NCBI RefSeq assembly: GCF_905404315.1
Contig: NC_066273.1
Span: 13,764,001 to 13,828,000 of the forward strand
DNA length: 64,000 nt
Direction: 5' to 3'
DNA from: Leptidea sinapis
Taxonomy: Eukaryota; Arthropoda; Insecta; Lepidoptera; Pieridae
Part shown: in pieces, positions 35,576 through 48,000 of the stretch
Numbering within the stretch: the first letter of the stretch is position 1
Layout of the letters: each line of letters opens with the position of its first letter
Notes under the pieces: model-generated
Database searches by the model: none
What the model was told of the DNA's origin: nothing
What the model saw: only the letters and a program-made list of their open reading frames with translations
Position numbers and translations under genes: made by a program

Positions 35576-36272
35576 AAAATACGTTAGATAATTTATACAT
35601 CTAGAAAGACTATGATAGCTGTGGTCACGTCGAAAAAAGTAGCGGCAAACTGTTAAACCTCTATTTTCAGCAACGCACACACACCAAAAGAAAGTGACAT
35701 ACATAACGCGAGTACATGACGTAACTTGTCATTCACTCTAAATAAATAAAACTGTTGCCTAACAGCTAGAGGATCGATCCAGACGTATAAATTATCTTAG
35801 AAAATGAATTAATGTCATGTCTAAATGTAACTTCGTATTCTATCTCATTCTATCCCTCTAAGACTAAATCCTTTAGTTGTATATATTAGTAGCTTTTTCA
35901 CATCGTTAAGTTTTAATTCACAGCGGTACTACTTAGTTAACTTTCTAAAGGAAAACCAGGGTAACAGAAATAGAAACTAACGATATAAGATATTATAATA
36001 ACAACTTGTTGGGATCAGTAAACACAACAATCGATCACGGAGACAGGTGACTGCTCAACAAAGACCTAATCAGACTGATAATTGATTTCCCAGGGATCTA
36101 TTCGTCACTGTCAACTACCCTTGATGGCCGACATCTTGACATTTCATGGACGCCTGGTAGAATCTGGTACCCGACCGATTTTATATATTCATACAGATAT
36201 GATATTGGGGCTCATTCCGGATATTATTTGCCTGAAATTATACAGTAGCGTTATTTCCCACTACTTAAGTTA
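35576..36272. other. No gene recognised
   Basis: Nothing seen. Confidence 0.45.
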
Positions 36273-36385
36273 TCTTAATATATATAAATTACGTAGACTC
36301 CTAAACTAATGACCCGATTTTAGTGGGAATTACTTCATAGAGTGCAGTTTAGTCCAACTTGAGAGATAGGATAGGTTTTATTATA
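36273..36385 (+). mobile_element. Helitron-like 5' fragment
   Basis: TCTTAATATATATAAATTACG start and the 'gactcctaaactaatgac' and 'cttgagagataggatagg' blocks match 11569-11680, with a ~20-bp deletion near the start. The 3' end is missing. Confidence 0.6.
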
Positions 36386-37012
36386 TTACCTAAAGTCTTA
36401 ATTAATTTACATTTAAATATTATTGCAATCCTACAGGATCGCATAGTTTGAATAAGATTTTAAAATCAAGCACACGAAGTATATATTAAACATAAACTAT
36501 ATAATTCGTAATCTGTATTATCTTTATATATAGATAGGCCAATTTATCAAAGCTGCACCTTGTAGTGTAGAGCCATACATCCGAAACGAACTCGACGGCA
36601 AAGTAATCAAAATGCTCGCTGCCATTGTTAACTCCAACACCCACCCTGTGACCAACTCGGGCAATATTCACCCTTATTTTATTATGAAATTGTATCATAG
36701 TTGCTTGTCGTCTCTTATGCACACTCAGCTTTGCCCCCACTGCTAATTAATATAACTTCAGTACATTTGAAGTAATTGGTTGGCATAAAATGAGTTATTT
36801 GCTGCGTGGTTCGGTATTGTTCGAGATTTCAGTAAGCCGATGGTGAAAGTTGTGATTGCATTTTGGTTTGATTTAAATTTGTTCATGTACAAAGTTTTAA
36901 TTGCAATTATAATGAACATGCTGTAGTTATATTATATATATAGTATGAGGATATATCAACCGATCTCCCGGCCAAGTTGGAATATTATATACTCCTTCCG
37001 GGATTGTTTTAG
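36386..37012. other. No gene; unrecognised 84-codon minus-strand frame at 36486-36740
   Basis: The frame is somewhat richer in GC and has no recognisable domain. No partner copy was noticed. Confidence 0.35.
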
Positions 37013-37200
37013 AATCTGGATGTGTGGCGGTCCTCCAAAGTGCGGTTTAAAGGAGCTTTCTTCCACGTTCTACAAAGCTGTGGAATGAACTTCCTTGTGC
37101 GGTGTTTCCGGGACGATACGACATGGGTACCTTCAAAAAAATCGCGTACATCTTTCTTAAAGGCCGGCAACACTCCTGTGATTCCTCTGGTGTTCCTCAA
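37013..37200 (+). pseudogene. LINE-A 3' fragment
   Basis: From the 'atctggatgtgtggcggtcc' block to 'gtgattcctctggtgtt'. Frameshifted and truncated. Confidence 0.6.
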
Positions 37201-37204
37201 TATT

Positions 37205-37790
37205 TATCTATGCAGTCAAGGTCAAATAATCTTTATTCAATTAGGCTTAAACTAAGCGCTTTTCGTCACTATAAATATTTATTTTAAATTACTTTATTAA
37301 TTTTTAATCTTACCATATGTTAGTAAAAAGTTGAGCTCGTGACAAGAACATACAAGAAACTCAACGGCCACTCTTTTCAATCAAATAGAGTATTTTATAG
37401 TGGCCGTTATATGCATAATAAATTAGTTTGTAAGGTGCTAGTTGCTACATGCAATATATGAGTCTTATTTAAATAATATAAATAATTTCATAAAAAGTAA
37501 TAAATAATTAACTGTATAAATATAACTTACCTTATTTTGGATGCATCAACTTCTGATAACTGTAACAACTGTGGTATCATTAAGAAAGTAATTTATGTTA
37601 TAGTAACCTTTTCCACACAAACGTTTTTTAACAATTGTTTTGAATAACGCAATACTTTTGTTTTGAACATTTTCTGGGATCTTGTTGTAAAAGCATATAC
37701 ATCGCCCCACAAAAGACTTACTAACTCGACTTAGCCGAGTAATAGGCATTAAAAGTTTATGCGTGTTCCTATTCCTATAAAATGTTCAAC
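37205..37790 (-). pseudogene. LINE-C-like C-terminus with 3' UTR
   Basis: The minus-strand frame 37749-37546 encodes SRVSKSFVGRCICFYNKIPE and KKRLCGKGYYNINYFLND, nearly the same as 62961-63326. The UTR towards 37205 differs from the other LINE-C copies and instead matches 40670-41010, so this is a separate subfamily. Confidence 0.65.
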
Positions 37791-38239
37791 CCCAGTAATA
37801 AATTGAACCGTATCGACAGATATACTGCGGATCTACGTAAGCTCCTCAAAGTGTCAATTTTAATCAAGAGCCTTGAATACGATCGCAGCTTTTTAGTGAT
37901 AAGTGTCAAAATGATATGGGTACTGTAAGGAGATCGCCACCATAAACTCATATTTCCCATAATATATCGCTTCACCAAACCCCCTTTGGAGCGTCTTGTT
38001 TCAACATTAATCTCGCCTCGCCTTCGTGGCAATATCAATAAATCAACTTGAAGTTATAAGTACCTTTATGGTTTCTTCACTGCTGGTGTACCAGCACTTT
38101 GAGTATTTTAGTACCTCCTTTGAATAATTGCAGAGTTTTACTTCTAATGTTTGGACATTATCAAATGTTTTTATTTTAGTTATTAGGAAAATCAACAGCT
38201 TTAAAAACTTAAATGATACTTAAGATAATTACAGAGAGC
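37791..38239. other. No gene recognised
   Basis: Nothing seen. Confidence 0.45.
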
Positions 38240-38545
38240 CACCAGTGGGAGGCTCCTTCGCACAATATGCCGGCTAAATTATCGGTACCACAACGGCCCC
38301 TATTTCTGCCGTGAAGCAGTAAAATGTAAGCATTATTGTGTTTCGGTGTAAAGGGTGTAAATGTGGTAGCTAGTGAAATTACTGGGCAAACGAGACTTAA
38401 CATCTTTATGTCTCAAGGTATTGCGCGCAGAATTTTTATGTTTTTCAAGAATCCTGAGCGGCGCTGCATTTTTATGGGCAAGGCTTATCAATTACCACCA
38501 AATGAACGTCGTGCTCGTCTCGTGCCTTATTTTCATAAAAAAAGC
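38240..38545 (+). repeat. SR-B copy, near full length
   Basis: 'ccaccagtgggaggctcctt' start and 'cataaaaaaag' end; a small internal deletion after 'caaggta'. Confidence 0.65.
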
Positions 38546-39344
38546 CAATTGTAAATTTCCACAATTAGTGCTAGAGTAGAAAATGGATCTGACAACGTGA
38601 GTATATACAATTTGAAAAGTACAATTTACAGATCAATAAAGTTAAGGGTAACGTAACAACTTAAGACTATGTAAGGTTATTAGTAAAGAATTTGTTGGTT
38701 AAGGTACGTGTTACAGAGTCTACGCTTGAACAGAAGAGATCTAGATTATTATCACTACTTGACAGATTGTTGAGTTTTTGGAGCTATTAGACAAGTATTT
38801 AAAGAAATTAACTTCAAAAATGTATTCGCTTATTATTTTTAACAATAATTAAATTTTTACTTATTTTAATTAAAATAAAATACTGTTGAAAGCATAGATT
38901 TATATTAAACTAGCTTAGAGACGAACTGGCAGCCGTTTTTTACATGCTTTTTATTAGCTTCGCCTGTATGTATATTTGTTTGTAACCGATTCATTTGGGC
39001 GCGATTATGACCTAATTTAAACGGCCAAATTTCGTTCAAACTTCCTAGATTTATCAAGGACCGATGACGCTACATTAAATTGATAAATCTTTCCATTTTT
39101 CAATTTGCAAAATAATATTTCATTAATTTATATAATTTTCATCTATAAGGCAGGAAATGATGTTAATTTTAAATTACAAAATACAATTTCTATTTTTTAA
39201 TTATTTTTTTTAACTACTATTTATTGATTTAACAATGTTTGCGTTAGCAATAATAGTGGTTATCTGGTTTAATACTCAACATGCTAAGGAGCTAATTCCA
39301 AACGTTATTTTATGACATTGATACAATTACATTACATTATTGAC
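38546..39344. other. AT-rich, no gene recognised
   Basis: Nothing seen. Confidence 0.45.
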
Positions 39345-39570
39345 AATTGATACGCCCTGCCCTAATTGTAATCAATGCAGTGCTGCTAACCGAAAAATTC
39401 TTAACGACACTACAATTATTGCACTCGTCATCTTGAGACATAAGATGTTGAGTCTCATTTTCCAGTAATTTCACTAGCTGCAACGCCCTTCAAACCGAAA
39501 CACAATAATGCTTACACATTACTGCTTCACGGCACAAATAGGCGCCGTTTTGGTGCCTCCCACTGGTGGC
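39345..39570 (-). repeat. SR-B copy, minus strand
   Basis: Ends at 'tgcctcccactggtggc', the reverse of the family start, with 'attgatacgccctgccc' at the other side. Confidence 0.65.
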
Positions 39571-40669
39571 GCTACCTGTTTATTACTTGTCAATCAAAAT
39601 TGGTTACAGTAACAAAAGTTCGAAAGTACGTTACCTAATCTTAATATCAAAATTTAGTATAAGTCTCGTTTGATTTTTTAGAAGTTATTGAATATATATT
39701 TTACTAATTACGTAACGCACTTCCGGTATCAGTTTAAGGTTTATTGATATCTGTTATAGTTACGGAATGATCTCCTGGTCACATTTAACGGTTATATCCT
39801 ATAATGTTTAGGAATCCATTTCTCTACCTTCAAATAATTTCTTGTTATTGTATCGTATTTCCCACACTCCAATTTCCCCAATAATTGTATCGTAAACGAA
39901 ATATTATGGTCTATCTACTGTAAGCCTCATCTTTGCCTACAGATAATACAGTAGCAGTTAATGAATATTCTGTTATAGCAGACTATTATTGCATCTCTTC
40001 TCGATAACGTTGAGTATGTATGTACTCAGCGGGATCATAACCTACTCTATCACAATAGCGTTAGGATAGAGGATCGTTCTAATATAGAGTTGGATTTCAA
40101 GATAAATATGGCTACCAAGTAATTCATAAAATCATAGTTTTATTCCTTTCCGTTCCGGGAAACTCTGATAGCGCGGTATGCCTCAAATCGCCGTGAGTCT
40201 GGCTCTCACGCAGTGTTCCGTCAATTCGTATTACCTTACGTGTATTAAAAGATTGCTTGTAATGAGAGAATGATTTGAGCGAATGTATCTGACAGCTATT
40301 GATACAAGCTATAAGACCATGCAAAATAAACACCTTATAAACAAAGTAAGGGTCAGAATTTGGTGAGGGAGTAGGGTTCCGTACGGCACACTCAGTTTTG
40401 GTATATCTAAAAAAATCTAGTGCCCTGGGGCACTGCAGATTTGGTTTGAAGGGAACAATAATGTACGAGGTCCGTCACATAAATAGTTAGATTGAAGTGC
40501 AAACTCTTTGGAACCAAAAAAATACTAGCTGGTGAAATATTGATTAGATTAGAATATCTGTTGTTTCTCGGAAATGGAAGTCTTTTGTTTTAATTTTGTT
40601 GGACCGTGATCCAGTCAATGGCTCCTCTTATCGCGTCACCCATAAATGAATAAATCTCGAAGGAAAATA
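39571..40669. other. No gene recognised
   Basis: The 69-codon minus-strand frame at 40124 has no domain. Confidence 0.4.
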
Positions 40670-41010
40670 TGGTCAAAGTCAAATAAATTTTATTCAATTA
40701 GTCTTTACCTGAACGCGTTTGAATCGTAACTATAAATATTTCATTTAAATTACTGAATCTACTATATCTTCAGAAAATGTTGAGCTCGTGAGAATAACAT
40801 TACAAGAAACTCAACGCCCACTATTTTCAATCAAATAGAGTATTTTACAATGGCTGTAATATACATAATAAATTAGTTTATAAGGTGCTGCATCCAATAT
40901 ATAAATCCTGTTTAAATAATTTCAAATATTTCATAAAAAGTAATAAAGAATAAACTGTATAAATATAAATTATCGTATATTGGATGCATCTTTAATCTTT
41001 TAGAGCTTGA
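40670..41010 (-). repeat. LINE 3' UTR-like repeat
   Basis: Co-linear with 37205-37540 ('caagaaactcaacg', 'ttttcaatcaaatagagtat', 'cataaaaagtaataaa', 'ttggatgcatc'), which is the 3' UTR of the neighbouring LINE-C-like fragment. The coding part is absent here. Confidence 0.55.
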
Positions 41011-42535
41011 ATTCATTTTATTATTTTCATCATTAGAGCCCGTGTAAGGAATTATCATAATATTTGTTTTTTGAAAATGGAAGTCTTTTGTTTTATGTTT
41101 ATTGGACAGTCAGTCCAGTCAACAGCGCCACCTATCGCGCTACGCATAAATAAATGTATTAAGCTCGAAGGAAAATATACATATATTTATCAATTTTGTT
41201 TTTAATATCAGTATAGTGTAAATGCATGTCAGATTGAGAGCTCACCAGGGCCTGTTTAGCCTCGCGCGGATCATCCATTTTCTTCTGTGTCAGCCACAAA
41301 CGACTTTTTCACAATAATGACAACAATTTATTCCCGTCAGCCATATTCGAGGCTTATTACGCATTCGAGGCGGCAACACTGCTATTAATTAAAACTTATC
41401 CTCTTTTACATGAATTTATAGAGAAATATATGTTACGTAAACTTATACATTAATAGACCCATTTAAAATGAAATTATTTTTATATCAAATAGGAAATTTT
41501 AACTGATATTTTTCCTACACCCATTTTAACCGTTAAAAGGGTATTTAATTGATATGATGTGATACGTTATAGAAAATAACTGCAATAACTATAGTTATAC
41601 TACTAACTAGTCTTGCCATAAATATTGTATTTAATTAATTTATTTATTTAGAGTATTAGTAACAAAACCATCAGCTCAAACGAAAATACAAAAAAATAAT
41701 AATATTGAAAACATTTTTCAATAAACTCGATTACAAGTAAAACCACCGTCAGGTTTAAGGGAAAAAAAATCGTGACATAAATTACACCGCCATTTTATAT
41801 AAAAATTATTGCATAAATATTGTTACAAATTAAAAAACTCAAATTTGGAACGCGTTTATCGTGCTGGAAACTTCGATCATTTCCCGCTTTTTCACATATT
41901 TATCTTCAAAGATTAATAAAATCTCTATAATGGAATGGCGTGTTAAAGAAAACAGAATTGGAGTGATTGCCTTGCACAAAGGGAGTATGCCCTATGGTAG
42001 AGTATGGTATGAGTTATACGTAAGTAAAGTCTCAGCGAAGTCTAAGTACGCTGTATAGATTTCAGCCGAAGCACCAAACAAGAAAATCTCTACAACAAAA
42101 TTTCTCATGGTAACAGTGCGTAAATCCTTAGATTTGTGGCCAGATGGAGTAAACTCCTATATTAACACCAACAACGTAGAAACAAGAGATGCCTTTACAT
42201 TAAATAGTGACAGAAGAGTGGGTCAGGGAATGAAAATAATACTTCGCTTATAGGAACGAGTCTTTATTTGCGTTCACTTTTTCTGAACTTGCACTTCGCC
42301 GGTCTGCCGCTGTTCCTCTTGTCGGTGGCGCTTAGTACTGCTTATATACCCCGGGATCTGTTCTATTTTCAAAATACTTCTCCCATTCCATTTTGAAATT
42401 GTACTAGAAATTTCTTTTAACTATATTTATCCCGCTTGCTCATTTTCCATCCTTTTTTTTTGTTTGATTTGATCCTGAACTTACAAGAAATTTTCATTCA
42501 CTTCACAAAACCTAATAAAATTCCATCCCAAATAC
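41011..42535. other. No gene recognised
   Basis: AT-rich. The 65-codon frame at 41861 is unrecognised. About 42240-42350 is more even in composition. Confidence 0.4.
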
Positions 42536-42602
42536 ACTGGTAGGTGTGTTGAACCCGGATCTACAGCGTCTGACCACTTTTCCGCTGAGCTACGGGTATT
42601 AC
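42536..42602 (-). repeat. tRNA-like sequence, probable SINE head
   Basis: The minus strand holds TAGCTCAGCGG and a GGGTTCAACAC-like B box, but the acceptor stem does not close and the anticodon arm is irregular. Confidence 0.35.
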
Positions 42603-43689
42603 TGACGGAGCTGTCAAAATTATCAATGCCTTGAATTTTGACAATTCTCGTCATGTACAACGTCAGCGTTGCTACGCGACAACAATGATATTATAGTATT
42701 AAAAGAGGTAGATATGTCACTAGCGCGCCGAAAATCAATCGCCTAAATTGAGTCAATTGGTTTCTTTGGTAGTCGCTCTCTCGATACGAAAACTGTACAC
42801 ACGCGTTTGTTGTTAACAGAATTGCTTACAATTTGATGTAGGTACAACATTAAAATATTATTATAATATTAATTTTTTATAAAATCAATGACACATTATC
42901 TACCTAATTTCAATGCAGTTTTACTACTTTAATGCTTTCATTACGTCATGAACTCATGAATGAATCGTAATTTAGGCATAAATCACGGTGTACGGTAAAA
43001 AATCATATCTGATGAATTAACTATATTTTTTCTATACAAATACGACGCAATTAGCAAATTAGAGTTAACTCTTTTTCGCTTGCGATAATTGCATTTAATA
43101 TCCTTCTTTGACGTGTAATCGTAATGTAGTGTGCTATTGCAATGTTAAATTATTCATGTGTGAGTTAGTGTATCATTTTCGAACACCGAATGTTGTCTAC
43201 GTAACCTATCTATACTTTTAAATATCATTGCGCGACAATAGTTCCTTTAATGATTATATTCTCTTTACTTTAATTTACTTCCCTGAAGTCTGAATAACAA
43301 AATCAATAGCATAGTGAAATAAGATCATGCCGAATTGTGTGTCCAACAAAAGAGATTGGTTCTCCAAGTAAAGTAACAGTTGAGTTCAGTCGGCAAGTGA
43401 GTTTCCCGAGATCGGAGATTACCGCGACAAAACTTATAATAACTTCGTATAAGACGAGTAGTGTGTGTGACAAGCAAACCGCGGGTAATTGTTAATTTTC
43501 ATGTTCCCGATTTATTTAAACTTCTAACACATTTTTATTTGGGTTCCCTGTCGACAATCTAATAATAAGTATTATTGGTGAGACACATTTTGTTTTTAAT
43601 ATAGAAAAGATGAGATTTTTCAATATTGATATGGTCACTATAAGATTTTGTGAGGTTAGTTAATTACGTAATAAACTTAAGTCACAAAG
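42603..43689. other. No gene recognised
   Basis: A 'gttcagtcggc' motif at about 43386 resembles an arthropod initiator, followed by a GC-richer 100 bp. See findings; otherwise nothing. Confidence 0.35.
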
Positions 43690-43800
43690 AACCTTAATTT
43701 TTGGGTTTCTCACGAATCCTGAGCGCTACTGGGCAGCGCGACTCAATTACCATCACCTGAACGTCGTGCTCTTCTCGTCCCTTACTGTCATATAAAAAAA
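43690..43800 (+). repeat. SR-B 3' fragment
   Basis: 'acgaatcctgagcgctactg' and 'cgtccctta' followed by an A-run. Confidence 0.6.
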
Positions 43801-44503
43801 AAGTTTATGGGTATGACAGATACTTTGAAGGAATGCGAGTAAATTATTAAATTAAGTTCGCGTAGCAATTATAAGTAAGTTTTTATTTGTACTTGTTTAT
43901 TATTAGAAATCCTGCAATGCAGTACAAGCTGCGTGGTGATGTAAAGGATCACTTCAGTTCGTAATTCTGTCGAAAAAATAAATAAAAATACAAGACCTGA
44001 TGAGAAATAAAAGGCATTTTTAAAGGTAATCCCTTAACTTTGAAAAAACGTACTTCATTATTGTTCGTTTACGGCTATCATTAACAAAATCTAATAATAA
44101 AAAAGACGCTGAAGCGTATGGCTTGAGCCATGACGCTTACAGAATCAGTTTACACGGAACGTTTACTTCAATCTTCGTTGCAGGTTTTTATGAAGGGTTT
44201 CGTATCCCGACGACCTGCCTCAGATATCCTCTCGGAAATTAGATACGTATATTTCTGAATAAATGGCATGGAAGACGTAATAATGTCTCTTATTAATTAA
44301 CTTACGGACTGAGATTTCTATTAGTTTCTGTCGGAAACGGGAATCTAGAACGGGCTGAGATTATGTTCTGTTCAATTAATTACTACTCTCCGATAAGGTT
44401 TCTTAAACTTATATAAAGAGGTTTAGTATTATTTTATAGAAAGCATAAGACCTTGGAGAAAAGAAGCCTTTAAAATATTTTATGGGGTGTTAGAAGTCAC
44501 TTA
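43801..44503. other. No gene recognised
   Basis: Nothing seen. Confidence 0.45.
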
Positions 44504-44800
44504 CGGCCGTTCCCAATATTCAGTCTATCTCCAGTTTGGCCTACTTGAGATAAAAATCGTAACTATCGTTGACTTTTCTGTCCCAATAAACTTATCGATG
44601 GTAACTCACCTTATCCTTACACGCTGTCTGTCAATGGGAGGACGTATAGCTTACCAGCGATAGAAGTTTGTATGGCGATAAGAATGACATATCGGGTTAA
44701 TTGGGACAGCTTTCTGAATAGTCTGCTATTGATAGCTAATTACTGATAGTAGAAGGTAGTAATTTATCTCTATCTGTAGATAGTATATTAGGAACGGCCG
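44504..44800 (-). mobile_element. MITE-1 copy 4
   Basis: Inverted relative to the other three copies, with CGGCCGTTCCCAATATT and GGAACGGCCG ends and TTA on both flanks. Confidence 0.75.
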
Positions 44801-45599
44801 TTAGAAGTCTATAAAAATTAGTATTTTTTGCGTGTATTTATAAAAATGTATTTTATAAAATAGATACGTATGTTATTTATTTGCTAGAACTATAATGTAT
44901 TTATTAGAATTCAATCTATTTTATTCATAGATGTAGCATAAAGCTCTTGAAACCCTTAAATAAATGTGGGACTTCACTATTCTGGTGTATTCTCTTGTGA
45001 CAGCCTTAAGCCGTCGGCTAACCTCGTGCCTACAAATAAACTACGTTTTGAAGCAAAGGGTAGACAATTTATCTTTCCCCATTTAATCTAGAAGTTTAGA
45101 TTTAATGGTCTTATTTTCATTTAATATACCCACCTACCATGTATGTTTGAGAGTTTGAGACTATTTATCCCTATGATCGACCCCATCTATGGAAGTTTAA
45201 AATGTACACCTGTATATTTGAAGAATATTTCTAAACAGGAGAAAATATGACATACAAGTGTATACTCACAAAGATAATGAACACTATACACTCTTCTGTA
45301 GCAATTCAATCAACAAAAAAATATTTAAACAAGGAATTGACATGGATCTCTGGCTTGCAAATCAAAATTTAAAAAAAATTAAAGGATAGACCTATCTAAT
45401 AGATATTAGTACAGAGATTAATTAGAGAATATAGGAGACATTATAACGCACACTGGCAAAAAAGAACTTGAAGAAAGAGAATAATTAATTATATTCGTAT
45501 TATACTGTAAATACTGATTCTATATTTTATATAGAGATAGTCAAGCCCCAAAAGTCTTTAGGTAAACAAAACTCGTCAGGACCACATAATTGAAGACCT
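44801..45599. other. No gene recognised; may include decayed RTE 5' part
   Basis: After about 45300 the composition resembles the decayed reverse transcriptase that follows, but no motif can be named. Confidence 0.35.
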
Positions 45600-46440
45600 A
45601 GTAACATGTAGATCTATTCAACAAAATTCTTGAAGACGCGATAATACCAGTAACATGGTTAACAGCTGAGATCTTATTTGTACTTTAGACAGGATATCAT
45701 CATGATATAAACGATGAAAGACCCATACTACTGTGATCACAAATCCGAATAAAATATTTACAAAGAGACACGCATACATATATATATACAACCACCAGAA
45801 CAAACGCAATTCAAAATAATTTATAAAGCATTAAACAAATAATAGAAAACATCAAAATAATATCAAATAACCTATGCTACATCATTCATAGTTTTTACAA
45901 AAGCATTAGACTCCATAGAATATTGCTGCTTATGGAAAGCATTAGGATTGGATGGAATACGAAAAACTTACAGAAACATAACCAGTCAGATAAATACCAA
46001 TTGTGAGGCACTAATACAACTTGAAATCTATATAAGAGTAGAAGATTCAGAAATAAGAGAGATAGAGGCAGGGACCCCAAAACTGTTTAACTCTGTTTCT
46101 TAACATTTATTTTTAAAGCTTAATGGGACAACCTAGATATAAACATAAATGGGCAAAACCTAAAAAAATTAATATTTGCAGATGTTGTTGTAATAATCTT
46201 CAGCACAATTCCAAACTTATAAAGAATGATTAAAGATTTACACCAAAAGAGCGAAAAACCAGGCCTAGCAATGAACATGAAAAGGATCAAGTAAATGGGA
46301 GGAACTGTAGAACCTATAAATATCATTACCTATAATAAGTTACAAACTATAGCTCGTGGATAGTTTCACACATCTAGGAAAAACGGTTAAATCAATTAAT
46401 AATTGGCAAGATTTAGAAATTGAGAAACTAATTCGTATTA
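45600..46440 (+). pseudogene. Decayed RTE reverse transcriptase
   Basis: Plus-strand frames show reverse transcriptase remnants in order: IPVTWLTAEILFV and INDERPILL near 45650-45720, SIEYCCLWKALGLDGI near 45910, EAGTPKLFNSVS, then LKKLIFADVVVI near 46165-46190 where an active enzyme has FADD, and KPGLAMNMKRIK. The second palm Asp has become Val and there are many stops, so it is inactive. It lies 55 bp from the repeat that received the Polinton. Confidence 0.65.
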
Positions 46441-46495
46441 AATGTTTTTATTTTATATCAGATTAAGTAAAGGATATTTCAATTTTATTTTTGAC

Positions 46496-46695
46496 TAGCT
46501 AGATACCCAGCGACGTCGCGGTCGTTCGCGTACGTATTTTTACACCTTGGGTTACATTACTGGATTTTTAGTAGGGATCCCTAATTTTTTGAAAATGTAA
46601 TATAGTCTATAACACTCGGGGATAATGTAGCTTCCCAACAGTGAAAGAATTATTCAAATCGGTTCAGTAATTGCGGAGCCTATTAAACAAACATT
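46496..46695 (+). repeat. Left half of the repeat interrupted by the Polinton
   Basis: Aligns with 21542-21750 up to the insertion point. The last six bases (46690-46695, AACATT) are the left copy of the target duplication. The remaining 3' end is at 59374-59412. Confidence 0.75.
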
Positions 46696-47841
46696 AGTAG
46701 TAGGGATTCGCCGGTTCTGGCTCACAGTAGTAGGGATTCGCCGGTTCTGGCTCCTCGATTCTGGCTCACTTGCTCGTGATGCCTACTAAAAAAAAAAAAA
46801 AGAAGTTTGGTGTCAAACTGGTGGTTTTGATGTATTTCCGAGCGATTGCGCTGATCCGTTTTTCGATATCTCTTATAGTTTCAAAGTTAGCATTTTAAAT
46901 TAAACAGATCCATAATCATTAATAATCACTGGTCATTTAGCTAATGATTGGTGAGCGACTCAATGTCTAAATTTCCATGAACATGATACAGGTAATTTAC
47001 TAATTACCTCTATCACATTCGTTACTACGATTAAAAAGACAGTTTCTGTATTTATTATTTATTTTTAAAACATGATTTAAATAAAGTATATAATAAAACA
47101 TCATTGCAGATTGTATCATTTTCAAAATATTTGATGAAATCATTCAAACTCTTCTTATTAAACTTAAAGTATAGATACATTATGCAGTACTCGCCACACA
47201 CTGCGGTATATTCATTCTGTACTCTTGCAGTATTGTAGTTATACATTCTGCAATTCCTTTGTAAAAACATCAGCTGGAATCCCTGAGGTGGACGACCATA
47301 TGAATCGAAGTATTGTCCAATACCCTGCTCATCAATGTGTATTGCAACCCAGTGAGTGCCTGGCTTATTATCACTATCTAAATTGCTGACAATATAACAG
47401 GGCGTTACAACATATATCGGCAATCGGTTTGCCGCGTAAACATTATTTTTAATACTGGGATCGATTTTGTTCAAATAATTCTGTATCTCGATTGTATTCA
47501 TATTAGTTGAGAACAGGGTCTTGTCAGTTGCGAGGATTGAATAGTTATGTGGATCATAATAACATAAGCACTCAATAAATAAGGCTTTAATGTATCTTAT
47601 TCATGTATTTAAAACTTATATGGTTACAATAAAACAAAATATCATTACAAGCGATTCAAATATAAATCTATGAACATTTGATGAAATTATATTTTCATCA
47701 ATTTTATTATAATATAAAAGCTGATTGAAAACGAACTTTGTACCTACATACTTACGTAGTCATTAGTACAATCTGGAAATGTTGACTCCATTAAACTATC
47801 AATAATTGAACTTATCATTTAAGTGCCATTATGTTTCACCA
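46696..47841 (+). repeat. Polinton left terminal inverted repeat (1146 bp)
   Basis: Reverse complement of 58227-59373. By eye I find only three differences: an A-run of 14 here against 15, and single substitutions near 46822 and 46984. The outermost 30 bp are followed by a near-perfect second copy (46726-46753). The repeat contains the whole protease gene. The match stops at 47842. Confidence 0.93.
47055..47501 (-). CDS. PRO: Adenain-like cysteine protease, left-TIR copy
   Basis: 148 aa. Family C5/C48-type protease that in Polintons is thought to process virion precursor proteins, as adenain does in adenoviruses. The catalytic set is visible in the expected order: His50 (GTHWVAIH), Asp66 (QYFDSYG), Gln95 and Cys102 (VQNEYTAVCGEYC). 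Gln and Cys are 7 residues apart, as in adenovirus protease. The gene lies wholly inside the left TIR and reads outwards towards the element end, so an identical protein is encoded again at 58567-59013. The length is short relative to adenain (~200 aa), as expected for the element-encoded type. The ATG is the first in frame, 501 bp upstream of the inner side of the 154-aa gene with a shared divergent promoter region. Confidence 0.9.
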   Translation of the reverse strand: MNTIEIQNYLNKIDPSIKNNVYAANRLPIYVVTPCYIVSNLDSDNKPGTHWVAIHIDEQGIGQYFDSYGRPPQGFQLMFLQRNCRMYNYNTARVQNEYTAVCGEYCIMYLYFKFNKKSLNDFIKYFENDTICNDVLLYTLFKSCFKNK

Positions 47842-48000
47842 CAATATTTAAAAACCAGTACTAATCATAAACAAATTTACTTTTACGATATTTTAGTATA
47901 AAATGCTAGAACTGTTCAGAAAAATAATCATTGAAGTGGCGTATTCAGTCAAATTATTATATATTTTGTGTGTTCTGTAATTGTTGAGTGATTTGCTGCA
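47842..48000. promoter_or_regulatory. Unique divergent intergenic region
   Basis: First unique DNA inside the left TIR, between the leftward protease and the first rightward gene. A promoter for the rightward genes is expected here or in the TIR; AT-rich, with no motif I can name. Confidence 0.35.

Noticed and set aside
46570..46715. Similarity between 'tagtagggatccctaa' in the target repeat and the Polinton terminus 'agtagtagggatt' as a homology-guided insertion
   Set aside because: Only about 9 bases are shared, and they lie ~115 bp from the actual insertion point; integrase-made 6-bp duplication explains the site.
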